Assembly: GCA_913053665.1 (NCBI GenBank)
Contig: CAJXGR010000198.1
Coordinates: 1-6,313 of the forward strand
DNA from: an uncultured Spirochaetia bacterium
GTDB lineage: Bacteria; Spirochaetota; UBA6919
Length of the DNA: 6,313 nt
Reading direction: 5' to 3'
This document shows positions 1 to 6,275 of the stretch, piece after piece. The translations under genes and the position numbers were made by a program. Within the stretch, counting starts at the first letter, position 1, and each line of letters begins with the position of its first letter. The notes under the pieces were generated by a model. The model searched no databases. It was not told where the DNA came from and worked only from the letters and a program-made list of their open reading frames with translations.

Positions 1-27
1 AGAGACGCATGGCCATGCGTCTCTACA
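1..27. repeat. Perfect palindrome, probable dispersed repeat, cut by the window edge
   Basis: Bases 1-12 (AGAGACGCATGG) are the exact reverse complement of bases 13-24 (CCATGCGTCTCT), so this is a 24-base palindrome with no loop. The right side continues with ACA, and its matching left side would lie before base 1, so the true repeat may be longer. From memory, GTAGAGACG...CGTCTCTAC palindromes occur as scattered intergenic repeats in several bacterial phyla; I could not search for this. It lies downstream of the dehydrogenase stop codon and could fold at the 3' end of the operon mRNA. A T-tract for a minus-strand terminator would fall outside the window, and there is none on the plus side. 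No second copy is seen in the window. Confidence 0.75.
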
Positions 28-28
28 G

Positions 29-57
29 GTGACAATTCATAATCAGTATGGTATACT
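29..57 (+). promoter_or_regulatory. Putative sigma70-like promoter, pointing into the dehydrogenase gene
   Basis: GTGACA at 29-34 matches the -35 consensus at 5 of 6 positions. TATACT at 52-57 matches the -10 consensus at 5 of 6. The spacer is exactly 17 bases. A second -10-like TATAAT lies at 57-62 but would give a 22-base spacer. Transcription would start near 64 and run toward the 3' end of the convergent dehydrogenase gene. No confident plus-strand gene lies downstream, so the product would be an antisense or short RNA. Such matches also occur by chance in AT-rich DNA. Confidence 0.35.
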
Positions 58-194
58 ATAATTTAGCCGATATTCACTGAGAGAGCAACCGAAAACTGGA
101 CAAAGCATTTTTTTATGTCTTTTTGGAGTGGGATAAACAATTATGGATAATGGAATAGGACATATAGAAGCTTTATGGATCAGGAGTTGTGGCC

Positions 195-1301
195 TTAGAA
201 GGAGCGGCGATAAGTCATGGCCTGCCGCACTCGCTGTCTGGCAAGATTCATGGCTATTTCTCTGGGTCGAAGGCCTTTGCTTTGGGATTCCCCTAGAATA
301 TCCTTCATATTTTTGCTGATCCTTTCCTTGATGGTGGGAAAGACACTGGCTTCTGAGCCTCCGGCGAGTTCAATCGCTCCGCAAATCACGCCTCCAGCGT
401 TGGCTATGAAATCAGGGAGGACTAAAATCCCCTTCCTATAAAGGATTTCTTCCGCTTCGTCTGTAGCAGGGATGTTAGCCCCTTGAGCCAATATCCTGGT
501 CTTAAGGCGATTTACGTTGCTTGTGTTTATGATATCCGGTCTGGCAGCCGGGATCCAAATATCGCAGTCGATGTCTATAATGTCATCCCGTTCCAGGCGG
601 TGACCACCAGGGAAATCACCTATCTTTCTTCCTTCCTCCTTGAACTTTATAAGTCCATCAATATCAATGCCATCGGGATTTTGTAAAGCTCCGCTTAAGT
701 CTGATACAGCGATCACGTGGGCTCCTTTCTTCGATAAAAAGCGGGCGGCGTGCTTACCCACTGATCCAAAGCCTTGAATCACGACACGGGAACCCTTCAG
801 GCTCAGGTCACAGAAGTCTTTGGCCACATCAATGGCTACCGTTAGTCCATAAGCTGTTACACCCAATTCATCTAATGGGATACCTCCTAACTCTTTTGGT
901 AGACCAATGACTCGGCCTGTCTCGTCATAAACCCAGGCCATACAAGCCTCATTGGTACCCATGTCTGGCCCTGGGACATAGTCTTTTACATCTCTGATAG
1001 TCTGAGCAAAGGCACGGATCAATCTCTCCTTTTCTTTCACAGGCATTTCAGGATCACCCATGATCATAGACTTCCCTCCACCATGGCTTAGACCAGCCAT
1101 CGCATTCTTAAAGGTCATGGCACGGGCCAATCGGAAGCATTCCTTGACGCTAATATCCGGCACCATGCGGGTTCCACCAATAGATGGGCCAGCGGATACG
1201 TTATCCACCACAAGGATTCCCTTTAAACCTATTTTGGGCTCATAAACATGTATGATTTTCTCAGGGCCAAAGTCATCAGCGTATTGGAAAGGGTTTTCCA
1301 T
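195..1301 (-). CDS. Glu/Leu/Phe/Val-family amino acid dehydrogenase, probably leucine/branched-chain type
   Basis: The 368-residue protein should catalyse NAD-dependent oxidative deamination of an L-amino acid to its 2-oxo acid and ammonium in the cytoplasm. The family's catalytic lysines appear as K65 (MTFKNA) and K77 (GGGK), with the catalytic Asp as D113 (GPDMGT). The Rossmann fold has GFGSVG at 177-182, and D201 at the end of the next strand favours NAD over NADP. In GPSIGGTRM, I41 replaces the lysine that binds the glutamate gamma-carboxylate in glutamate dehydrogenases, as Leu40 does in Bacillus leucine dehydrogenase; G308 sits where glutamate enzymes have Ser. The length matches leucine dehydrogenases (about 365) rather than glutamate enzymes (about 410-450). 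It is the last gene of the operon with the E1/E2 genes, as the leucine dehydrogenase gene bcd sits with bkd genes in Bacillus. The family is certain; the substrate is inferred. Confidence 0.93.
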   Translation of the reverse strand: MENPFQYADDFGPEKIIHVYEPKIGLKGILVVDNVSAGPSIGGTRMVPDISVKECFRLARAMTFKNAMAGLSHGGGKSMIMGDPEMPVKEKERLIRAFAQTIRDVKDYVPGPDMGTNEACMAWVYDETGRVIGLPKELGGIPLDELGVTAYGLTVAIDVAKDFCDLSLKGSRVVIQGFGSVGKHAARFLSKKGAHVIAVSDLSGALQNPDGIDIDGLIKFKEEGRKIGDFPGGHRLERDDIIDIDCDIWIPAARPDIINTSNVNRLKTRILAQGANIPATDEAEEILYRKGILVLPDFIANAGGVICGAIELAGGSEASVFPTIKERISKNMKDILGESQSKGLRPREIAMNLARQRVRQAMTYRRSF

Positions 1302-1307
1302 GTTGGC

Positions 1308-1315
1308 AACTCCTT
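1308..1315 (-). promoter_or_regulatory. Strong ribosome binding site of the dehydrogenase gene
   Basis: Read on the minus strand this is AAGGAGTT, with the AAGGAG core 8 bases before the ATG at 1301-1299. It fixes that start. It also shows that the last gene is translated independently, unlike the upstream genes whose starts touch the previous stop. The 57-base gap before the gene (1302-1358) shows no terminator-like hairpin with a T-tract, so cotranscription with E2 is likely. Confidence 0.8.
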
Positions 1316-1358
1316 ATATGTCCTTCTATAGTCTGTTGCAGTATTTCACTAAATCATT

Positions 1359-2462
1359 TCATCCTTCCAGATGGCTCATCAGGGCCGCTAAAAAACGTGC
1401 CGTTTCCCCCCCCGTCACGGCCCGATGATCAAAGGTTATGGATATGGGTAATATTAGATGGACTTCAGCACGATTTTCCACCGCTACCACATCCTTACGA
1501 GCCTTTCCTATCCCAATAATAGCAACGATAGGGGGTATAACAACAGGGGTAGAATAGCGTCCAGCTAATACCCCATAATTGGACAAATGGAGAGTGGCTC
1601 CCTTTAAATCATCCTGGGTAAAAGCCTGTTTCTTTGCTTTAGCCTTGAAATCATCTATCTCTCTTCTCAAATCCTTTGGGTCACGCTTGCCGGAATCCTT
1701 TAAAACCGGTACATATAAGCCTTCTACAGTATCAACAGCAATTCCTATATTTATATCCTTAAACAATCGGCAGGTCAACGTTTCATGATCATAGTGGGCA
1801 TTCAGGCCAGGTTCTTTTTCACAGGCTGATACAACTGCTGCTATCATCCGAAGGGTTTTGTCTTCTCCTTCAGACCAATGATTTATATCGGCATCATCAA
1901 ATAATGTTGTGGGAACCACCTGGGAGTGGGCTTTAGTCATATTAATCGCCATAGCCTTACGGACTCCCCGCAATACCTTGAAGGATGCATTCTCCTGATT
2001 CGCCGCTTTACGCACATCATCCGCTGTGGCTGATCCGTTAGGTCCTGTAGGGCTAAGAAAATTAAGGCTCACACCCAGCTTCTTAGCCAATGCCCTAACA
2101 GCAGGAGTCGCCTTGACACCTGTTGATTCCACTCTATTCATAGATACACCGGCAGGTGATTCCTCAAGGACTTGCTCACCCGTAACAATTTCACCCACTA
2201 CGGTAGTAGATTCCTCGGATGAGTCATTCTCTCCATCAAAGGCGATCAGAGGCTCACCCGTCTGGATCGTATCATGGACATCACCATAAAGCTTGGTTAC
2301 CTTTCCATTATAGGGGCTGGGTATCTCCACAGTGGCCTTTGCGGTCTCAACAGTGACTAAAACCTGATCAACGGTGACTTCATCTCCTACAGATACATGC
2401 CATTCACAGACATCGGCGTCTTGTAGTCCCTCCCCCAAATCAGGGAGTTTGAATATCTTCAT
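1359..2462 (-). CDS. Dihydrolipoamide acyltransferase (E2) of a 2-oxo acid dehydrogenase complex
   Basis: This 367-residue protein is the core of the complex: it takes the acyl group from E1 on a swinging lipoyl arm and passes it to CoA. The single lipoyl domain spans about 1-76, with the lipoylated Lys at K42 in ETAKA. An acidic Ser/Thr/Val-rich linker (about 77-115) leads to the E3/E1-binding domain at about 117-153 (KATPAVRALAKKLG). The acyltransferase domain covers about 162-367, with the catalytic His at H346 in FDHRAVTGG and S294 in LSNYG as the probable oxyanion-stabilising residue. The usual HxxxDG motif reads HRAVTG, so the Asp position is T350; I recall DHRxVTGGEAARF-type E2 proteins, so this is probably a subfamily trait and not damage. 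Having one lipoyl domain makes it shorter than E. coli AceF. The ATG overlaps the E1 beta stop by 4 bases. The acyl substrate is not decided by sequence. Confidence 0.95.
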   Translation of the reverse strand: MKIFKLPDLGEGLQDADVCEWHVSVGDEVTVDQVLVTVETAKATVEIPSPYNGKVTKLYGDVHDTIQTGEPLIAFDGENDSSEESTTVVGEIVTGEQVLEESPAGVSMNRVESTGVKATPAVRALAKKLGVSLNFLSPTGPNGSATADDVRKAANQENASFKVLRGVRKAMAINMTKAHSQVVPTTLFDDADINHWSEGEDKTLRMIAAVVSACEKEPGLNAHYDHETLTCRLFKDINIGIAVDTVEGLYVPVLKDSGKRDPKDLRREIDDFKAKAKKQAFTQDDLKGATLHLSNYGVLAGRYSTPVVIPPIVAIIGIGKARKDVVAVENRAEVHLILPISITFDHRAVTGGETARFLAALMSHLEG

Positions 2463-3439
2463 ACGTACTCCATAACCGTTTTGACGGCCAATAAGATTCG
2501 TCCAACACTTGGCATATAGTGTTTCTCAAGTTTATTATAGGGCATAATAGTGTCATAGCCTGTGACCCGTTGCATTGGGGCCAACAAGTCCATTAATCCT
2601 TTCTCAGAGATCTGTGCAACAATTTCAGCCCCCACACCGCAAGTCCTGGCCGCCTCATGAATGACAACACAACGACCGGTCTTCTGGACGGACTTCAAGA
2701 TGGTTTCAATGTCTAAAGGCTTGATGGTAGCCACATCAATCACTTCGGCCTCAATCCCTTCTGCCTCAAGGGTTTCAGCGGCCTGCCGGGTCTCATGGAT
2801 CATGGCTCCCCAAGTCACAAGGGTTACATCTTTTCCCTCACGCAGCACAAAGCATTGATCCAGCGGGAGAGCCTCCCCATTATCCGGGACATCCTGTTTC
2901 ATCATACGATAGAGGCGCTTGGGTTCTAAAAAGACAACTGGATCAGGATCACGAATGGAAGCGAGTAATAGTCCATAGGCCCGTGCAGGTGATGAGGGGA
3001 TCACCACTCGAAGTCCCGGTATATGAGCAAATAAAGCTTCTGTACTCTCTGAGTGATGCTCTGGCGCGTGGATACCACTGCCATAGGGGGCGCGATAAAC
3101 CACAGGACAGGTGAGACGCCCTCTGGTACGGTTTCTCAATCGAGAGGCATGACTGATGATCTGGTCGAAACCGGGGTAGATAAAGCCCATGAACTGGAAC
3201 TCTGCGACAGGTTTTAACCCCTGAGCCGCCATCCCAATGGACATACCACTAATCATGGTTTCGGATAAGGGTGTGTCCATCACCCGTTCAGCCCCATATC
3301 GTTCTTGAAGTCCCTTTGTGATGCGGAATACACCTCCATTGACCCCAACGTCTTCTCCCATCACAACAACATTCTCATCAATCGCCATCTCGTGATTCAA
3401 TGCTTGATTCAGGGCCTCAGCAATTGTTATCTCAGACAT
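2459..3439 (-). CDS. 2-oxo acid dehydrogenase E1 component, beta subunit (transketolase-like)
   Basis: The 326-residue beta subunit pairs with the alpha subunit encoded just upstream to form the thiamine diphosphate-dependent decarboxylase, an alpha2beta2 heterotetramer in the cytoplasm. Visible motifs are GEDVG at 28-32, and DTPLSE at 55-60, where E60 is the expected glutamate that activates the cofactor aminopyrimidine ring. APEHHSES at 125-132 follows; H129 aligns with the active-site His of the usual HSQS motif, with Glu in place of Gln. The C-terminal transketolase domain runs from about 200, with VTWGAM, a VIDVATIKPLD segment and HEAARTCGVGAEI at 261-273. The length is typical of the family (about 325-340). 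The start lies one base after the alpha stop, with a GGGGGT stretch just before it as a likely ribosome binding site, so the two subunits are probably translationally coupled. Such genes are commonly labelled pdhB or bkdA2; the sequence does not settle which. Confidence 0.96.
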   Translation of the reverse strand: MSEITIAEALNQALNHEMAIDENVVVMGEDVGVNGGVFRITKGLQERYGAERVMDTPLSETMISGMSIGMAAQGLKPVAEFQFMGFIYPGFDQIISHASRLRNRTRGRLTCPVVYRAPYGSGIHAPEHHSESTEALFAHIPGLRVVIPSSPARAYGLLLASIRDPDPVVFLEPKRLYRMMKQDVPDNGEALPLDQCFVLREGKDVTLVTWGAMIHETRQAAETLEAEGIEAEVIDVATIKPLDIETILKSVQKTGRCVVIHEAARTCGVGAEIVAQISEKGLMDLLAPMQRVTGYDTIMPYNKLEKHYMPSVGRILLAVKTVMEYV

Positions 3440-3440
3440 T

Positions 3441-4502
3441 TCATACCCCCATCACTTCGTTTCGCTGTTCAGTTAGCGTTTTAGGTAGTTTGGCATACAA
3501 ATAGTCAAACATACTTTCCGGTTTCTGAGGCTCTGTGTTTAAATACTCTTCCACAGCCTCTTCCACTTCGTGATCACATGCCTGTTGGATTTCCTCGTCA
3601 TATTGTTCCGTGATAAAATCCTGGTGTATAAGATAATTACGTAATCGGATAATAGGTTCATGTCTCCACGCTTCCTTAAGATCTTCTTTATTCACGTATC
3701 GACTGGCATCATCAGCAGTTGTGTGGTCACAAAGTCTGTATGAAATAGCTTCTATCAGGCTTGGGCCCTCTCCATCTCTGGCTCTATCAAGGGCTTCGGC
3801 CACAGCATGACGGACAGCAATTACATCGTTTCCATCCACCTGAAGTCCCCTGAACCCTCCCGCGATGGCTTTCTGGGCAAGGGTTTTAGCGGCAGATTGC
3901 TTATCCCGTGGCAGCGAAATGGCCCACTGATTGTTATTTACGACAAGTACAAGGGGTAAATGCCAAGTCCCAGCGGCATTGATGGCTTGAGAGAAGTCAC
4001 TTTTGGAGGTGGCTCCGTCGCCACAGGCTGTTAACACAGCTCTCTTTTGTTTACGAAGTTTGATGGCATAAGCGACACCAGCGGCATGGAGCATCTGAGT
4101 GGCAATGGGAATAGAAATGGGGAAATCTTCTTTGTCGCGGGTGTAGTGACTGCCCCTTTCGTCGCCTCCCCAAAAGGCAAGGACTTCAGAAAGCTTTACT
4201 CCACGGAGAAACATGGCTCCATGATCTCGATAATAAGGGCAGAACACATCTTCTTTATGGATCGCATGACCTATGCCCACTGAAAAGGCCTCTTGGCCTA
4301 AGGATGATGGGAAAGTACCCATCTGACCGGTTCGTTGGAGAGCCACGGCTTTTGCGTCAAAACGTCGAGTTAGGATCATATAACGATACAGGGTCAGGAG
4401 AGTTTTAGGATCACGGGCGAAATCCGGGATAGTTTCCAGGAGATGGCCCTCCTCATCAAGAATACGCAGGTAACCGATTTCAAATGTTGCCACTACAGAC
4501 AT
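3441..4502 (-). CDS. 2-oxo acid dehydrogenase E1 component, alpha subunit
   Basis: The 353-residue alpha subunit carries the thiamine diphosphate and Mg binding motif GDG at 161-163, ending in NNN at 189-191 with the usual spacing of about 30 residues. It catalyses decarboxylation of a 2-oxo acid and, with the beta subunit, reductive acylation of the E2 lipoyl group. The loop at 255-269 reads YRLCDHTTADDASRY. H260 matches the conserved active-site His, and the HTTADD pattern is nearer the HSTSDDS of branched-chain enzymes than the GHSMSDP of mitochondrial pyruvate dehydrogenase; the residue phosphorylated in mammalian branched-chain E1 is Thr here. However, I recall DHTTADDASRY-type loops in bacterial proteins labelled pyruvate dehydrogenase. 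First gene of the operon. The ATG at 4502 has AGGAGG 4 bases upstream, so this start is preferred. Branched-chain 2-oxo acids are favoured mainly because of the leucine-type dehydrogenase in the same operon. Confidence 0.95.
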   Translation of the reverse strand: MSVVATFEIGYLRILDEEGHLLETIPDFARDPKTLLTLYRYMILTRRFDAKAVALQRTGQMGTFPSSLGQEAFSVGIGHAIHKEDVFCPYYRDHGAMFLRGVKLSEVLAFWGGDERGSHYTRDKEDFPISIPIATQMLHAAGVAYAIKLRKQKRAVLTACGDGATSKSDFSQAINAAGTWHLPLVLVVNNNQWAISLPRDKQSAAKTLAQKAIAGGFRGLQVDGNDVIAVRHAVAEALDRARDGEGPSLIEAISYRLCDHTTADDASRYVNKEDLKEAWRHEPIIRLRNYLIHQDFITEQYDEEIQQACDHEVEEAVEEYLNTEPQKPESMFDYLYAKLPKTLTEQRNEVMGV

Positions 4503-4506
4503 ATAG

Positions 4507-4512
4507 CCTCCT
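4507..4512 (-). promoter_or_regulatory. Ribosome binding site of the E1 alpha gene
   Basis: Minus-strand AGGAGG lies 4 bases before the ATG at 4502-4500. The spacing is short but workable. The next in-frame candidate, GTG at codon 4, would be 13 bases away, so the ATG is preferred. Confidence 0.75.
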
Positions 4513-4540
4513 ATTATTGAAAACCATGACTTATCCGGGC

Positions 4541-4565
4541 AAATGGGTGATGATCCATTTCATCA
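4541..4565. promoter_or_regulatory. Two overlapping inverted repeats upstream of E1 alpha, possible operator or leader hairpins
   Basis: The first dyad is 4541-4560: AAATGG and CCATTT arms around 8 bases, with one G-T and one T-A pair extending inward, so 9 of 10 positions pair and one is a G-G mismatch. The second is 4548-4565: TGATGA, 6 bases, TCATCA, perfect. They share bases, so as RNA only one could form at a time; as DNA they could be one compound binding site. They lie about 39-63 bases upstream of the E1 alpha start, a usual place for an operator. No regulator gene is in the window and the repeats match no operator I know. Confidence 0.35.
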
Positions 4566-4888
4566 GACTGATTAACGTATCCTTGAAAGCTCCTCTCGTG
4601 TTAAAATTAGATGGTTGTCGAACAGTTTTTTTATTTCAGGTTTCAAGACATATTAACCAGTCAATCTACCCTTATAAACCACAATCTTATCACTCTATAT
4701 TAGGAACACTTATTCAGAGGGACATCAATATCATTTTTTTACATAGAACTCCATTTAGCGGATATATTATGCTTTATAAAGAGTTGAATAGGATCTCTAA
4801 AAACTCGTTTCTCTATATTTTAATCGTAGTAATTTTTAGTTTCACTCTCAATTTCCGATATATGAAAGTAAAATATCTTTATAAAATA

Positions 4889-4896
4889 AGAGGTGG
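4889..4896 (+). promoter_or_regulatory. Ribosome binding site of the lipoprotein gene; favours a TTG start
   Basis: AGAGGTGG is the only Shine-Dalgarno-like string near the gene. It overlaps the GTG at 4893, so it cannot serve that codon. It lies well placed for the in-frame TTG at 4902-4904, with 8 bases after the AGAGG core. The true start may therefore be 4902, which shortens the protein to 444 residues. Confidence 0.5.
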
Positions 4897-6236
4897 CTCC
4901 TTTGATTCGTCTGAAATCATTAAATTACAATCGATTAGAGATTATTAACGCCAGGATACGTGTTAGAGCCTCAATATTTGTGATATTACTCATATCTACT
5001 TTTACACTTCATTCATGCTGCAAATCAAATAATGGGAAAAAAGCTTATACCCCACTCTCAGTAGTCCAAAAAGAAAAGCCTTCTAGTCAAAAACTCAGTC
5101 AAAAAAAAGCCACTCCTCCTCCTAAGACTCAAAAGAAAAAGGATTTACCCCTCCAACCCATATCCTATAAAATACAAAAAGCCAGTATCAATCCCAAAAC
5201 CAGGCGATTGTATGGAGAAACCTCTCGCCTCTTAGCTGGTCTGAAGCTACCTAAAAAGTCCCGGTTCTATAAATGGTCTGTCAAAAGGACTTACGGTCGA
5301 TATAAAAAGTATAGTCATGATCTCTGGAGACTCTTTCAAGCGTCCAATATCAGGAAAATAAAACGTTGGCGAAAAGTTAATCTCCCTAAAAGCCATAATA
5401 CTAGTGTTTTCTACCCTTTTAGCGGTCCAGATGTCATTAATATGATGGCCTTTTTCCCAAACGCCCAGGATTATATTATGTTTGGTCTGGAAAAACCCGG
5501 TGTGATCCCAAAACCTGATAAACTACCCTACTGGAAAGCCCTTTCAGAGTTGTGGAGGCTCCATCAGGCTATGCACAGTATTCTCCATGTTAATTTCTTT
5601 AAGACCAAGAAGATGGCCAGAAACTTGGGGAGTTCAACATTTAGCGGAATCACGGGGATCATGATGTTTTTCCTCGCCAAGCTTGAATATGAGGTGATAG
5701 ACGCACGCAAAATATGGATTGATTCAAAAGGACAGATTGTTTTATCAACGGACAAGAGGAAGAGGACGGATTGGATACCGGGTGTTGAGATGAGCTTTCA
5801 GAAGTCAAAGAACGCTCCGATTCAACGGATTCGCTACTTTTCCGTAAATGTAAAAAACCCGATGCTTCAGGTTCATAAGAACTTCACCCACTTTTTGAAT
5901 CGCCAAAAGTCTTTTACAACAATGATCAAGTCTGCCTCCTATCTCCTGCACTATAATAGCAGGTATTCCAGGATTCGTAACCTGATTCTTAATAAGAGTG
6001 ACTCAATCCTCCAGGACGATTCGGGCGTACCCATGGGCTACTTCACAGCCTCAAAATGGGATTTGACTTACTTTGGTCGTTACATCCGACCCATTCCATT
6101 TTTTGCAGGCCGTTACCAAGGGGTTTTAAGACTGAATATGGCAAAACATTCAAAAGGTCTGCTACCCTTTAGTTATGGCTACGCCTATAAAAGAGGCCGC
6201 TCTAACTTGATTTACACCAATAAAATAAAGAGATAA
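4893..6236 (+). CDS. Predicted basic lipoprotein of unknown function (YPFSGPD-motif protein)
   Basis: The 447-residue product is not assigned a function here. It opens with a basic stretch (RIRVR, 21-25), a hydrophobic segment at about 26-39 and LHSCC at 39-43, so C42 is a plausible lipidation site, although His at -2 is unusual. Residues 46-90 form a Lys/Pro/Gln/Ser-rich linker, then comes a strongly basic globular part. Motif-like segments are FYPFSGPD (173-180), FFPNAQDYIMFGLEKPG (187-203), SASYLLH (347-353), ILQDDSGVP (372-380) and LPFSYGY (424-430). I recall similar segments in uncharacterised exported bacterial proteins, but could not search. It is divergent from the catabolic operon, so a link is not implied. 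An in-frame TAA at 4887-4889 makes GTG 4893 the earliest start; TTG 4902 is better by ribosome binding site. An eight-A run at 5101-5108 lies in the linker. The protein appears intact. Confidence 0.85.
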   Translation: MAPLIRLKSLNYNRLEIINARIRVRASIFVILLISTFTLHSCCKSNNGKKAYTPLSVVQKEKPSSQKLSQKKATPPPKTQKKKDLPLQPISYKIQKASINPKTRRLYGETSRLLAGLKLPKKSRFYKWSVKRTYGRYKKYSHDLWRLFQASNIRKIKRWRKVNLPKSHNTSVFYPFSGPDVINMMAFFPNAQDYIMFGLEKPGVIPKPDKLPYWKALSELWRLHQAMHSILHVNFFKTKKMARNLGSSTFSGITGIMMFFLAKLEYEVIDARKIWIDSKGQIVLSTDKRKRTDWIPGVEMSFQKSKNAPIQRIRYFSVNVKNPMLQVHKNFTHFLNRQKSFTTMIKSASYLLHYNSRYSRIRNLILNKSDSILQDDSGVPMGYFTASKWDLTYFGRYIRPIPFFAGRYQGVLRLNMAKHSKGLLPFSYGYAYKRGRSNLIYTNKIKR

Positions 6237-6275
6237 ATGTCTGATACCTATTATTCTTCTTATATTAACACCCTT

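Larger units (their letters stand above)
4503..4892. other. AT-rich divergent intergenic region
   Basis: This 390-base stretch separates the minus-strand operon from the plus-strand lipoprotein gene and must hold the promoters of both. Two sampled rows (4621-4680 and 4741-4800) are 30% G+C, well below the flanking genes. I looked on both strands for TTGACA/TATAAT pairs at 16-18 base spacing and found none convincing: TTGACT on the minus strand (revcomp near 4661) and TTGAAA at 4641-4646 lack a matching -10. Apart from the E1 alpha ribosome binding site and the overlapping dyads at 4541-4565, I see no tRNA, riboswitch or terminator. A 154-codon open frame crosses it but looks accidental. Confidence 0.6.

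Noticed and set aside
1..27. CRISPR repeat or phage attachment site
   Set aside because: There is a single copy with no regularly spaced repeats and no integrase or tRNA next to it.
110..127. T-rich stretch (TTTTTTT at 110-116) as a plus-strand intrinsic terminator
   Set aside because: The sequence before it has no stable GC-rich hairpin; only very short pairings such as CC with GG around ACTGG are possible.
143..319. A 58-codon plus-strand frame antisense to the dehydrogenase 3' end
   Set aside because: It is not called as a gene because more than two thirds is antisense to a well-supported coding region and the GGAGTGG string is about 11 bases or more from the ATG. It is kept only as a finding because a promoter match precedes it.
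483..686. Plus-strand open frame antisense to the amino acid dehydrogenase gene
   Set aside because: It lies wholly within a confident minus-strand gene and shows no recognisable protein. Similar antisense frames inside E2, E1 beta and E1 alpha were dismissed for the same reason.
1359..4502. E1 alpha, E1 beta and E2 as acetoin dehydrogenase or as pyruvate dehydrogenase with certainty
   Set aside because: E1/E2 families overlap in motifs. No acetoin genes are nearby, and the E1 alpha loop plus the leucine-type dehydrogenase in the operon lean toward branched-chain 2-oxo acids, but this does not exclude pyruvate.
4484..4948. A 154-codon plus-strand open frame with a hydrophobic segment (FLYILIVVIF) across the divergent intergenic region
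   Set aside because: It starts inside the E1 alpha gene on the opposite strand, lacks a ribosome binding site, runs into the lipoprotein gene by about 55 bases, and its composition simply follows AT-rich DNA. I see no family motif.
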